From positions 124,001-188,000 of the forward strand of contig NZ_JYFE01000017.1 of the NCBI RefSeq assembly GCF_000877395.1: a stretch of DNA of 64,000 nt, written 5' to 3'. The notes below the pieces were generated by a model. The model made no database searches and was not told the DNA's origin. It saw nothing but the letters and a program-made list of their open reading frames with translations. Below are positions 42,772-57,406 of this stretch, piece after piece; positions within the stretch are counted from its first letter, which is position 1, and each line of letters begins with the position of its first letter. The position numbers and the translations under genes are program-made. This DNA is from Jannaschia aquimarina (GTDB lineage Bacteria; Pseudomonadota; Alphaproteobacteria; Rhodobacterales; Rhodobacteraceae).

Positions 42772-44480
42772 GGTCTCGGGCGAGCCTCGCGCATGATCCG
42801 TGCCGTACGGACGAAAGCCGGATGATCGGCGATGTCCTCGACGGGCGTCGGGCTGCGCGGCTTCCAGTTCGGGTAGCCGTCGACGACCCCCGGAAGGTTG
42901 GTCGGGCGTTCCGGCCCTACGAGATCGGCAAGGCGGACACCGGCGATCAGGCAGGGCGTGCGGGCGATGAAGCCGTGGACGGCATCCAGCAACTTGTCCG
43001 GATCGGACCCCGTCGCGCCGACGGCCTTGGACAGGGCCGTCCTCTCCCATTTCCGGTGGGCGCGGTGCTGGGCGCTGGCCTCCGGCGAGACGAGGCCGTG
43101 TTCTTCGCGAAGGTCGATGTCGTTCCCGGCCCGCCAGGCCGAGAAGGTGGGCAGGTCATGGGTGGAGAGGCAGGCAAGCGCCATTTCCGGATATTCGGAG
43201 GGGGCGGCAAAGCCCGTCTCGGACTGCTCGAAATAGACGATGCGGTAGGACAGGATGTTCGCCCGGTTCATCGCGTCGCGAAACCCATCCGGCACGAAGC
43301 CCAGATCCTCGCCGATGACGATGGCCTCGCGCGCGCGCGACACGGCGCCGAGCGTGCGCAGCATGTCGGCGAAGGGATAGCGCAGGTGGGTGCCCTCGGC
43401 GGCGTCCTTGCCTTGAGGGATCAGGAAGAGCTGCCAGAGCGCCATCGCATGGTCCACGCGGAGCGCGCCGGCATGGCGAAGCTGCGCCTCGATCATGTCC
43501 CGGAACGGCGCGAAGTCCCGTGCCCGCAATCCGGTCGGAGAGGGCGCCGCCAATTGCCAGTTCTGACCGCTTTCGCTGAACACGTCCGGGGGGGCGCCGA
43601 CCGTGACGCCCGGCAGGATCGTGTCGCCGCCCGACCACGCGGCGGATCCGTCCAGCGCCTCTCCGACGGCGAGGTCGAGGTAGAGGCCGATGCGCATGCC
43701 TGCCGATTTCGCCGCGGTCTGGGCGACGGCGAGTTGCTCGGACGCGATCCATTGCAGCCACAGGTGAAAGCGGATCTCGGCGGCATTCTCGTCCGCGAAC
43801 TTGCGGACCGCCGGGCCGGCCGGGTCGTGGAACGGCTCGGGCCATCCCGTCCAGCCGCCGCCATGGACGTGGGACAGCGCCTCGAAGAGCGCGTGCCGCC
43901 AGAGCGATGTCCCACCGACTTCCACGAACGCGTCGAAACCTGCATCCGGCGCGGCGGCGTCGAATGCGGCGCGCAGGGCGGGCAGCTTGGCCTGCGCGAC
44001 GGCCTCGTAATCGACCAGATCGCCGTCTGCCATGGAGGGCCGGGTGCATCCCACCTTGTCGGGCGCGATGTAGAGCGGGTTTAGGAACTGCCGATTCGAG
44101 GGCGAGAACGGCGAGCAATGATCCGGCCGCGAGGTGAAAAGCGCGTGGACTGGATTGATCCCGATGAAATCGGCACCCGCCTCGCCGCAGATCGTGGCCA
44201 GGTCCGCGAGGTCGGCAAAGTCGCCGATCCCCCAGCTTCGCGCCGAGCGGATTTCGTAGAGCTGACAGAAGACACCCCAGCCGGGATGGTTTGACAGGGA
44301 TGGCGGGAGGAAGCAGGCCGCATCTTGGGGCACCTCCATCGTGCGGGGCGCGGGTGGACCCTGCGGCGGCGCGTCGGGATCCTGTCCCAGCCCGCGTAGG
44401 ACCGTGCGCAGCGTCTCTTCGGGCACCGGACGGCTGTCATAGTCGAGGGTCAGCCCGTAATGGCGCGCGAGGTCCTTCAT
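42768..44480 (-). CDS. malQ: 4-alpha-glucanotransferase (amylomaltase)
   Basis: 570 residues, GH77. It swaps maltosyl units between glucans, lengthening short chains from debranching so that TreY can use them. The nucleophile Asp is in GALRVDHAMALWQLFL (about 343-358), the acid/base Glu in VIGEDLGFVPDGFR (about 393) and the third Asp in CLSTHDLPTFSAW. Start and end overlap treZ and treY by ATGA. Confidence 0.93.
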   Translation of the reverse strand: MKDLARHYGLTLDYDSRPVPEETLRTVLRGLGQDPDAPPQGPPAPRTMEVPQDAACFLPPSLSNHPGWGVFCQLYEIRSARSWGIGDFADLADLATICGEAGADFIGINPVHALFTSRPDHCSPFSPSNRQFLNPLYIAPDKVGCTRPSMADGDLVDYEAVAQAKLPALRAAFDAAAPDAGFDAFVEVGGTSLWRHALFEALSHVHGGGWTGWPEPFHDPAGPAVRKFADENAAEIRFHLWLQWIASEQLAVAQTAAKSAGMRIGLYLDLAVGEALDGSAAWSGGDTILPGVTVGAPPDVFSESGQNWQLAAPSPTGLRARDFAPFRDMIEAQLRHAGALRVDHAMALWQLFLIPQGKDAAEGTHLRYPFADMLRTLGAVSRAREAIVIGEDLGFVPDGFRDAMNRANILSYRIVYFEQSETGFAAPSEYPEMALACLSTHDLPTFSAWRAGNDIDLREEHGLVSPEASAQHRAHRKWERTALSKAVGATGSDPDKLLDAVHGFIARTPCLIAGVRLADLVGPERPTNLPGVVDGYPNWKPRSPTPVEDIADHPAFVRTARIMREARPRP

Positions 44481-46191
44481 GAGATCCAGAAGGCCGCCGA
44501 CGCCGCCGCGCCGGGCGCGTCCCCCGTCAGGTGGATCCGTTCTCCCCGTGCCTCGGGCAAGTCGGCATCATCGTCCGACAGGTTCGCCCGGACCGAAAGC
44601 ACCCCGCCGCCGAGCTTCCAGTCGACGGCAAGGCACCGGTCCGGGGCATCGAGGATGCGACCGCACCCGGGACCGGTCCCGGGAATGAGGGGCGCCACGC
44701 GCGCGCGCCTCAGCGCCAGCAACTCGCGATGACGCGCGATGGCGGCCCGGCCCGCATCCGTCCCGGCCTTGTCCCAGTCGATGCGGCTGCGCTCGAACGT
44801 CTCCGTCCGGATCGGGTCGGGCACGTCCGACGTCGCGAAATCGGCGAATTTCTCGAATTCCTTTCGGCGCCCCTCGGTCACCGCGCGGCCCAGATCGCCG
44901 TCGAAATCGGCAAAGAAAAGGAACGGCGCCGTCTCGTCCCATTCGTCGCCCATGAAGATCATCGGCACGTGCGGCGACAGCAGAAGGACGGCCTGAAGGG
45001 CTCTCAGCCGCGCCGGGTCGGCGAGCGTGGTCAACCGCTCGCCCATGGCGCGATTGCCGATCTGGTCGTGGTTCTGAAGGAAGTCGATGAATACGTCGGG
45101 TTGCAGGTGTCCCGAAGCGGTGCCCTTTCCGCCCGCGCCGCGGGTCGAGAAGCCGTTGGCCATCGCGCCCAGCAGCAGACCGGTCGGATCGTCCGCATAG
45201 GCGTCGTAATAGCCCTCGGTCTCTCCGGTAAGCAGGACATGGGCGGCGTTGTGCCAATCGTCATTCCACTCGGCCGTCATCCGGGTCACCGCGCCGTTTT
45301 CCCGTTCATGCAGGTGGGTGACGTTGCGGTTGTCCTCGGTCGTCAGATGGACCATCCGGCCCAGCGCATGAGCCTCTCGGGCGAGCTGGACCAGAAGCTC
45401 TGGATCCGTGGCGTCGCGGATATGGTCGATCGCATCGAGGCGCAGGCCGTCGCAATTGAAGTCCCGCAGCCAGTAGAGCGCGTTCTCGATGAAGAAGCGT
45501 CGGACCGGTTCGCGGCTGTAGTCGATCGCGGCGCCCCAAGGGGTCTGCCGAGAAGGGTCGAAGAAGTCCGCGGCGTAGAGGTGGAGGTAATTCCCGTCGG
45601 GTCCGAAATGGTTGTAGACCACATCCATCAGCACCATCAGACCATGGGCATGGGCCGCGTCGATCAGCGCGCGCAGATCGTCCGGGGTGCCATAAGCGGG
45701 ATGCGGCGCGTAAGGCAGGACGCCGTCGTAGCCCCACCCCCGATCGCCGCCGTATTGCGCGACGGGCATGATCTCCACCACGGTCACACCCAGATCCCTG
45801 AGATGCGGCAGCCTGGACATGGCCGCGGTATACGTCCCCTCGGGCGTGAAGGTGCCGATGTGCAACTCGTAGATGACGGCGTCGTGCCACGGCGTGTCCG
45901 GCCGGTCATGGCGCCACTCGTAGGACGTGTCAGTGACGACGCTGGTGCCGTGCACGTCTCCCGATTGCAGGCGAGAGGCCGGGTCGGGGACGTCCATCCC
46001 GTCGGGCAGGCGGAAGGCATATTCCGTGCCGAGGGGCACGTCGGCGACGCATTCGAACCAACCGTCGCCCACGGCATCCATGGTGCGGACCCCGTCCGGC
46101 AGGACGAGCGACAGGGTCGGGACGCCGGGCGCCCAGAGCCGGAAGCGCGTTCCCCCATCCGTCGGGGTCGCGCCCCATGTCCAGTCCGCGC

Positions 46192-46195
<4 letters not shown>
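44477..46195 (-). CDS. treZ: Malto-oligosyltrehalose trehalohydrolase
   Basis: 572 residues, GH13. It releases trehalose from the end made by TreY. An N-terminal carbohydrate-binding beta domain (about 1-100) is followed by the barrel: [18 protein letters not shown] holds the nucleophile Asp (about 238), MVHLTTEDNRN the acid/base Glu, and DFLQNHDQIGNRAMG the third Asp. The ATG at 46195 overlaps the glgX stop by four bases; a frame extending further upstream lies inside glgX. Confidence 0.94.
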
Positions 46196-48261
<2,066 letters not shown>

Positions 48262-48264
48262 CTT

Positions 48265-50450
<2,186 letters not shown>

Positions 50451-50454
<4 letters not shown>

Positions 50455-53400
50455 CTCCCTCCCAAGACCTGCAGGAGGCCTTTCATCGGAACGCCGATCC
50501 ACGATGGCCGGAACTCTCTCTCATAGGCGATTTCGTAGGCGCATTTCCGGATCATCCACAGATCCAGCATCGCGGCTTCGAACTCGGCGTCTCCGCGAAG
50601 CTCCTCGCCGACTGTCCTGCGCCACTCGGTCAGGAACGCGCCCGCCGTCGCCTTGCGCCAGCCGTCGATCTGCGCGGCGGCGTGGTCCCGATCGGCGCCG
50701 CCTTCGACCCTGCGGGCGAGGGCGGTCCAGAGCGCGTAATCGAAGCTGCGAAGCATGCCCGCGACATCGCGCAATGGAGACGACTTCGCCTGACGTTCGG
50801 CAAGCGACCGGGATGGTTCGCCTTCAAAGTCGATGATCGCCACATCGTTCTGCGCGACCAACACCTGCCCCAGATGGTAGTCGCCGTGCACCCGGCACTC
50901 GGCCCCCGAGGGCGTGATATCGGCCACTGCGTCGATACGGGCGAGGATTTCGTCGCGCCTCGAGAGGATGGCGTCTGCCGGGGCGCGGGCATCCTCCTCG
51001 ACCGTCTTCGGGTCGATCCGGGAGAGGACGCCTTCGACCTCCTTACGGGTCTCCGCCACGAGATCGGACAGCCGATCCTGTGTGAACGGGTCCGTCCCGA
51101 ACGCGCCTTCGCCGCTGCTGAGCGCGAGATGCATCTGGCCGGTGCGCCGGCCCAGCAAGGTGCCGAGGTCGAGCGCGCCGACGGCCAGGGGGCGATCGTC
51201 GCCGTCATGACCGATCTCGCGGGCCTCCATCTCGCGGTCCAGCCCTTCGGTGACGAAGGACCAGGCATCGCCCTGGTTGGCGACATATTCCGAGACCGCG
51301 GCAAGGACGGTCGCGGTGCCGTCATCGGCGACCCAAGTCGCCGTTCCCAAGAGCCGTGGCGTGGCATCGAAATCCGTCTGCTCCGTCAGGAAGCGGGCGA
51401 CCTCGATATCGGGCTGCACACCGGCATGAATTCTGCGGTAGAGTTTCAGGATCACCTGATCGGAGAATGCGACGGACGCGTTCGACTGTTCGGCGCCCAG
51501 CATCCGCGGCTCTCCGGCGGCCTCGGTCTCCGGGAGATCCCGGCCAGCAAATACGAGCCGGCCGCCCTCCCCCGAGATCTCTCGGCCCTCCCGCATCGCC
51601 CCGAGGAGCGCGCGCGCCATGTCTTCGTCGGATGCGCCGTCCCGGATCGCGCCGACCTTGTTCTGCCGCCGCAGCTTGGCCAGCGTCGCCGGCAGCTTGG
51701 GCGACATGCCGAGGGCATCCTCGTCCCAGATCGCGGCAAGCGGCATGAAGTAGGACTGTGTCTCGCCTCCGGTTTCGACCTGGGCCACGGCCAGCATGTG
51801 ACGGCCGTCCTCGAATTCGCCGAGCTGGCGAAGGCTGACCGATCCCGCGCCAGCGCTCTTGCCTGCGAACCACCTCTGGAGAGCCACGTATTGCGGCAGG
51901 CTGTGCTGCTCGAACTGTGCCCCTTCGCGGCCAGACAACGCTGTGGACAATGTGCCGTCCCGCGTCGTCAGGGTCACGAAATCCGGCAGGACGGGGGGGA
52001 CCGGGGTGTGCCAGTCCGGTGCCTCCTCTTCGGGTGCAAGGAGGAACCAGAAAAACCCGTAGGCCGGCAGCGTCAGCATGTAGGGCAACTCGCCCACTGG
52101 CGGAAAGCGCGACTGGCCGACCAGCTCGACCGGGACCCGGCCCTCGTACCGGCTGAGGTCGATCTCGACTGCTTGCGGCGCCCGGCTCAGGTTCGCGACG
52201 CAGAGGACGGCGCCATCGCCTGCCTCTCCGGCCGGGACATCCTTGTTGCGGCGGATATAGGCGAGGATCTTGCGGTTCGTGGGATAGAGCAGGTCGATCT
52301 CGCCGCGGCCGAACACGTCGTGCCGCTTGCGGACGGAGACCATCCGCTTGATCCAGTTGAGATACGAGGACGGCGACGCGGCCTGCGCCTCGACGTTCAC
52401 CGCATCGTAGCCGTAGATCGCGTCCTGGATCGTCGGCAGGTACAGCCGCTGCGGATCGGTGCGCGAGAAGCCGGCATTGCGGTCCGCGCTCCATTGCATG
52501 GGGGTCCGGACGCCGTCGCGATCGCCCAGATAGATGTTGTCGCCCATCATGATCTCGTCGCCGTAATACATGATCGGCGTGCCGGGCATGGACAGCAGCA
52601 TCGAATTCAGGAGTTCGATCTTGCGCCGGTCATTCTGCATGAGCGGCGCAAGACGGCGGCGGATGCCCATGTTGATGCGCGCCCGCTTGTCGGCGGCATA
52701 GGTCTCCCAGAGATAGTCACGCTCCCGGTCGGTCACCATTTCGAGCGTAAGTTCATCGTGGTTTCGCAGGAAGATGCCCCACTGACATTCCTCGGGGATC
52801 TCGGGCGTCTGGCGGATGATGTCGCTGATCGCGTGCCGATCCTCCTGCGCGACGGCCATGTACATCCGCGGCATCAGCGGGAAGTGGAACCCCATGTGGC
52901 ATTCGTCGCCGTCCCCGAAATAGGGGCGGGTGTCCTCGGGCCATTGGTTGGCCTCGGCCAGCAGCATCCGGCCGGAATAGTGCTCGTCCAGATCCTTGCG
53001 GATCGCCTTCAGGACATCGTGCGTCTCGGGCAGGTTCTCGTTGTTCGTGCCGTCGCGTTCGACCAGATAGGGGATCGCGTCGAGGCGGAGGCCGTCGACC
53101 CCCATGTCCAGCCAGAAATGCATCACCTCCAGAACCTTGGAGAGAACCTCGGGGTTGTCGAAGTTCAGATCCGGCTGGTGGTCGAAGAACCGGTGCCAGT
53201 AGAATTGCTCGGCCACCGGATCCCATGTCCAGTTGCTGTCGTGGGTGTCGTTGAAGATCACGCGCGTCTTGTCCATCCACTTGTTGGGATCGTCCGACCA
53301 GACGTAGAAATCCCGTTCCGGACTGCCTTTCGGCGCCCGTCGTGCGCGCTGGAACCATTCATGCTGGTCGCTCGTGTGGTTGATGACCAGTTCGGTGATC

Positions 53401-53720
53401 ACCTTGAGCCCGCGCCGATGCGCTTCCTCCACGAAGGCCTGAAAATCTTCGAGCGTCCCGTATTGGGGGTTCACCGCCTTGTATTCGGCGATGTCGTAGC
53501 CGTCGTCGCGCAGGGGAGACGGGTAGAACGGCAGGATCCAGACGGCCGTCGCCCCAAGCGACTGAACGTGATCAAGCCGCTGCATGAGCCCGGCGAAGTC
53601 GCCGATCCCGTCGCCGTTGCTGTCCTGGAATGCCTTGACGTGACATTGGTAGATGATCGCGTCCTTGAACCAATCCTCCCTCTTGGCATCGGCGACGATC
53701 GTCGGGGCAGGGCTGCTCAT
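50451..53720 (-). CDS. treS: Trehalose synthase fused to maltokinase (TreS-Mak)
   Basis: 1089 residues. The first 550 or so are GH13_16 trehalose synthase, which isomerises trehalose and maltose: opening [25 protein letters not shown], nucleophile Asp214 in [13 protein letters not shown], acid/base Glu256 in [12 protein letters not shown], and [12 protein letters not shown]. The C-terminal part (about 610-1089) is a maltokinase: [11 protein letters not shown] opens its cap, and [26 protein letters not shown] holds the catalytic Asp947 and the Mg-binding Asp964. It phosphorylates maltose to maltose-1-phosphate with ATP. The fusion is known in proteobacteria, whereas mycobacteria have separate genes. 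It overlaps glgE upstream and glgB downstream by ATGA. Confidence 0.95.
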
Positions 53721-55714
53721 CGGGGGCCTCCGGGCGGGGTCAGCTTCCAGATCGCGTAGGGACGGGTTTCCGGGTCGAGGGTGAGGCGATGCCGCATTCC
53801 GTGCCAGGTGAAGCTGTTGCCGTGGATCAGATCCTGAACCTCGACGCTGGCCTCGTTCGGCAGACCGAACTCCCAGAGGGGAACTTCGAATTCGAACTCG
53901 GCGCCGCCATGGGGGTCGAGCAGAACGTGGAACAGTACCGCGTCACCGCTTTCGGCATCATGGCGAAGGTAGGCGAGGACCCGATCGTCATAGGCGGGCA
54001 CAAAGCGCAGGTTCAGGTGATCCCGCATCGCCGGGTGGTCCCTGCGGATCCGGTTGATCAGGCGGACGTCGCCCTTGATGTGGCCCGGCGCGTCCAGATC
54101 CCTGTGCTTCAACTCGTACTTTTCGCTGTCGAGATATTCCTCCTTGCCCGGCATCGGCGTGCCTTCGCAGAATTCGAAGCCGGAATAGAGGCCCCAGTTC
54201 CCCGCAAGAGATCCGGCAAGGATCGCGCGGGTCCTGAATCCGGGACGTCCGGATGTCTGAAGCAGAACCGGATTGATGTCGGGCGTGTTGACGAAGAAGT
54301 TGACGCGCATGTGGTCGCGGCATTCTTCGGTCGTCAGCTCGGTCAGATAGTCGGTCAGCTCCGCCTTGGTGTTCCTCCAGGTGAAGTAGCTGTAACTCTG
54401 ATTGTAGCCGATCTTGGCCAGCCGCTTCATCACCTTCGGCCGGGTGAAGGCCTCCGCAAGGAAGATTGCGCCGGGATGCGTGCGGCGAACCTCGCCGATC
54501 AGCCATTCCCAGAAGGGGAACGGCTTGGTGTGCGGATTGTCGACGCGGAAGATCGTGACCCCGTGATCCGCCCAGAAGAGGAACATGTCGAGCACGGCGC
54601 GCCAGAATGGCTCGTTCGGGGCGCCGTCGTCGAGATAATAGCGGAAGTTGACGATATCCTCGTATTTCTTCGGCGGGTTCTCGGCGTATTTGATGCTGCC
54701 ATCGGGCCGCCATTCGAACCATTTGGGATGCTCGGTCAGCCAGGGATGATCCGGAGACGCGTTGAGCGCGATGTCGAGGGCGATCTCCAGCCCCTTCTTA
54801 GAGGCCGCACCGACCAGATGGTCGAAATCGTCCAGCGTGCCGAGGTCGGGGTGAACCGCCATGTGGCCCCCCTCCTCGGACCCGATGGCGTAGGGGCTGC
54901 CGACGTCGCCCTCGGCGGCGGTCAGGGTGTTGTTCTTTCCCTTGCGGTTGGTGCGTCCGATCGGATGGATGGGCGGGAAGTAGAGGACGTCGAAGCCCAG
55001 ATCGGTGACGTAATCGAGATGCCGCTCCACATCGACGAAGGTCCCGTGCTTGCCGGCGGGACCCATCGAGCGCGGGAACAGCTCGTACCACGCCGAGAAG
55101 GCCGCACGCTCGCGATCGACCCAGACGGGCTGAGGGGCGCTTTCGGTCAGGTGGGCGCGGGGTCCGATCCGGCTCATCAGGCGGGCCGTCTCGGAGGAGA
55201 GGAATGCGGTCTGAGCCGCCTCGGTCTTGGCCGACGCACGCAATGCCTTGAGCGCGTCTGCGTCGTCACCTCGTGCGCGCAGTCCCGTGAGCAGGCTTCT
55301 CGCCTCTTTCAACTCGACCGCGACCGACTGGCCCGCCGCGACCTTCTTTGCCGTGTCCCGGGCCCAAGTGGCCCAGAGGTCCCGCCACGCGCGGATCGTG
55401 TAGCTTGCCGGCCCCGGGCCATCGAAGGCGATCCGTCCGGTCCACCGGTCATTCACGTCGTGCGTAAGGGCAGAGGAGCGGGTCGTGCCGTCCCCCTTCG
55501 TCGCCACCACCTCGGCGCCCAGAACCTCGTGCCCGTCGGAAAAGATGTCCGCCGATATCTCCACGGGGCGCCCGGCGACGACCTTCGCGGCGAACCGGCC
55601 CATATCGACTGACGGCCGGATGCTTTCGATCGCCAGCCTCGGGGCGTCGATCTCGAATGTCTCGGTCGCCGGCCGCGTCTTGCCCGACCGGGCCCTGGTC
55701 TTTAGGTCCTTCAC
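53717..55714 (-). CDS. glgE: Maltose-1-phosphate maltosyltransferase
   Basis: 665 residues, GH13_3, joining maltose units from maltose-1-phosphate to the end of an alpha-1,4-glucan. The start is a GTG at 55714 (MKDLKTRARS...); no better ATG is near. Conserved GlgE blocks: AFSAWYELFPRSMG (about 205-218), LYFPPIHPIGRTNRKGKNN (244-262) and LEIALDIALNASPDHPWL (309-326). Catalytic Asp392 is in FRVDNPHTKPFPFWEW, Glu421 in IFLAEAFTRP and the third Asp in FFVNTPDINP. First gene of the operon. The non-ATG start may hold its level down. Confidence 0.95.
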   Translation of the reverse strand: MKDLKTRARSGKTRPATETFEIDAPRLAIESIRPSVDMGRFAAKVVAGRPVEISADIFSDGHEVLGAEVVATKGDGTTRSSALTHDVNDRWTGRIAFDGPGPASYTIRAWRDLWATWARDTAKKVAAGQSVAVELKEARSLLTGLRARGDDADALKALRASAKTEAAQTAFLSSETARLMSRIGPRAHLTESAPQPVWVDRERAAFSAWYELFPRSMGPAGKHGTFVDVERHLDYVTDLGFDVLYFPPIHPIGRTNRKGKNNTLTAAEGDVGSPYAIGSEEGGHMAVHPDLGTLDDFDHLVGAASKKGLEIALDIALNASPDHPWLTEHPKWFEWRPDGSIKYAENPPKKYEDIVNFRYYLDDGAPNEPFWRAVLDMFLFWADHGVTIFRVDNPHTKPFPFWEWLIGEVRRTHPGAIFLAEAFTRPKVMKRLAKIGYNQSYSYFTWRNTKAELTDYLTELTTEECRDHMRVNFFVNTPDINPVLLQTSGRPGFRTRAILAGSLAGNWGLYSGFEFCEGTPMPGKEEYLDSEKYELKHRDLDAPGHIKGDVRLINRIRRDHPAMRDHLNLRFVPAYDDRVLAYLRHDAESGDAVLFHVLLDPHGGAEFEFEVPLWEFGLPNEASVEVQDLIHGNSFTWHGMRHRLTLDPETRPYAIWKLTPPGGPR

Positions 55715-55731
55715 TGTCAGCCCCCGTCGTG

Positions 55732-55753
55732 ATTGTTCGTTAACTAGTACAAT
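55732..55753. promoter_or_regulatory. Inverted repeat upstream of glgE, possible operator
   Basis: Arms ATTGT (55732-55736) and ACAAT (55749-55753) enclose 12 bases that contain a GTTAAC/ACTAGT core. The site ends 18 bases before the glgE GTG, so a bound protein would block transcription start or the first steps. AT-rich for this genome. The region 55754-55956 has no gene. Confidence 0.4.
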
Positions 55754-55956
55754 CGGGAAGCCGCCCGTCGGGTTCCCGATCCAACCGGGCGCGCCGGCGG
55801 GTATCTGGACGGCCTTCGTGGCGGTCGAGATAGGCGATCCGGCGCAAATCCTTCATCCGTCTCGCCAAAAACCGAGCCTCGGAGAGACCCGGTCCGGCGG
55901 CAGGCTGTCCCGATGAATCCTGTGGGGGTGGCACAGCGGAAGTGGGGAAGGGCCGT

Positions 55957-57357
55957 TCAGCCGACGGACCCGCGCGGAAGCTCGATCCGGAAGACGGTTC
56001 CGGTCTCGTCCGACCGTTCCAACGCGATGGTGCCGCCATGGCCGCGGACCAGTTCGGCGGCGATGGCGAGGCCGAGACCCGTGCCCCCCTTCCGTACCGT
56101 GCCCTTGAAGGCCTCGAACAGGTTCTCGCGAGCCTTGGGGGGCAGACCCGGACCGTCATCTTCCACGCAGATGACCCAGGTTTCGGGGGTCTCGCTGGCA
56201 TGGACCCGGATCGTTCCGACGGCGCCCGCCGCCTGGATCGCCTGGCGCGCGTTGCGGATGAGATTGCCGACGACGCGGTGCATCTGTTCCCGATCGGCCC
56301 GGAGCGCCATTGCGGCCGGGACGTCCGCCTCGATCCTGATGCCACCGTCGGCGACGGATAGCTGCTCGGTTTCGCAGATCTCGTTCAGGAAGGGCAGGGC
56401 GGGGAGGTATTCGAGGCGGGGCGGCGCCTCTTCGGCGCGCCCGAAGGCCAGCGTGCCCTCGGTCAGGTTCACGGCGCGCGTCAGGGAGGCGACCAGTTTC
56501 GGGGCCACGCGCTGCACGGTCGGATCTTCGACGCTTTCGAGGCGGTCCGACAGGAGCGTCGTCGTCGTCAGGATATTGCGCAGGTCATGGGCGATCTTGG
56601 CCACCGCGCCGCCGAGCTGCGCCAGACGCTCCTTCTGGCGGAGCGCCGTGGACAATTCGGTCTGGAGATCGCGCAAGGCCGTCTCCGCCTCGTGCAATTC
56701 CCGGATCCGCGACCGGGGCTCGATAATGCGGCGCGCATCTTCCGGCGCCGCCGCGTAGCGCATCATGAAGCCCACCAGAGACTTGATCGGCTGCACCATC
56801 AGGCGCCTCACGGCGAGGAACAGGAACGCCGCCGTGATCGCGGAGATCACCGCCGACAGGATCAGGATGTTCAGCCCGTATTCGAGCATCGCGCGATGGA
56901 GCGGCTGCGTGTCCAGTGCCGCTTCGATCTGGAGGCCGCCGCCTTGCGCCGGCTCTCCGATGACGCGGATGATGTCGCCGCCGGGCATGAAGAAGCGTGT
57001 CAGCGCATCCGTGATCAGCGTCACGGGTGACGGATCCCGGAGGTCCACCGTCTTCGAGATCGGCCGCGGCAGGTCTGAGCTGAGAACGAGTTGACGTGCC
57101 GCATCCCGGCGCAGGACGACGTTCAGGACGCCGGCATTCTCCAGAAGTTCCAGCTCGACCTCTTCGGGGATCATCCCGTCCGCGCCCAGCAAGGCAAGCG
57201 ATGCGATCTGCGCGCGTTCCAGGCGTTCCGTCAGATAGTCGAGGCGATAGCGGGCGATCGAGGGCACGAAGATCAGCACCTCGGCCAGCATCACGAAGAT
57301 GACGGTCAGGATCAGGAACCGCCCGGACAGGCTGGTAAGCATGGGTTCGCGTCGCAT
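55957..57357 (-). CDS. Membrane sensor histidine kinase
   Basis: 466 residues. Helices at about 10-32 (RFLILTVIFVMLAEVLIFV) and about 160-185 (LNILILSAVISAITAAFLFLAV) enclose a 125-residue periplasmic sensor. A HAMP-like segment (RRLMVQPIKSLVGFM) leads to the dimerisation/His domain with AVAKIAHDLRNILTTTTLL, phospho-acceptor His257. The ATPase domain follows: N-box LIRNARQAI, G1 EDDGPGLPP and G2 GGTGLGLAIAAELV. No response regulator is adjacent. The start is uncertain: 57357 or 57342. It lies 49 bases after the oxidoreductase gene, so it is likely in the same transcript. Confidence 0.88.
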   Translation of the reverse strand: MRREPMLTSLSGRFLILTVIFVMLAEVLIFVPSIARYRLDYLTERLERAQIASLALLGADGMIPEEVELELLENAGVLNVVLRRDAARQLVLSSDLPRPISKTVDLRDPSPVTLITDALTRFFMPGGDIIRVIGEPAQGGGLQIEAALDTQPLHRAMLEYGLNILILSAVISAITAAFLFLAVRRLMVQPIKSLVGFMMRYAAAPEDARRIIEPRSRIRELHEAETALRDLQTELSTALRQKERLAQLGGAVAKIAHDLRNILTTTTLLSDRLESVEDPTVQRVAPKLVASLTRAVNLTEGTLAFGRAEEAPPRLEYLPALPFLNEICETEQLSVADGGIRIEADVPAAMALRADREQMHRVVGNLIRNARQAIQAAGAVGTIRVHASETPETWVICVEDDGPGLPPKARENLFEAFKGTVRKGGTGLGLAIAAELVRGHGGTIALERSDETGTVFRIELPRGSVG

Positions 57358-57406
57358 CGGGATCGGTGTGGCGCGGGCCGTGCCGGGGGGCAAGGCCCGC
57401 GCGCTC

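Noticed and set aside
50682-53759. A 1025-codon open frame antisense to treS-mak
   Set aside because: It is the mirror of a real GH13 and kinase gene, has no family motif, and arises from GC-rich codon use.
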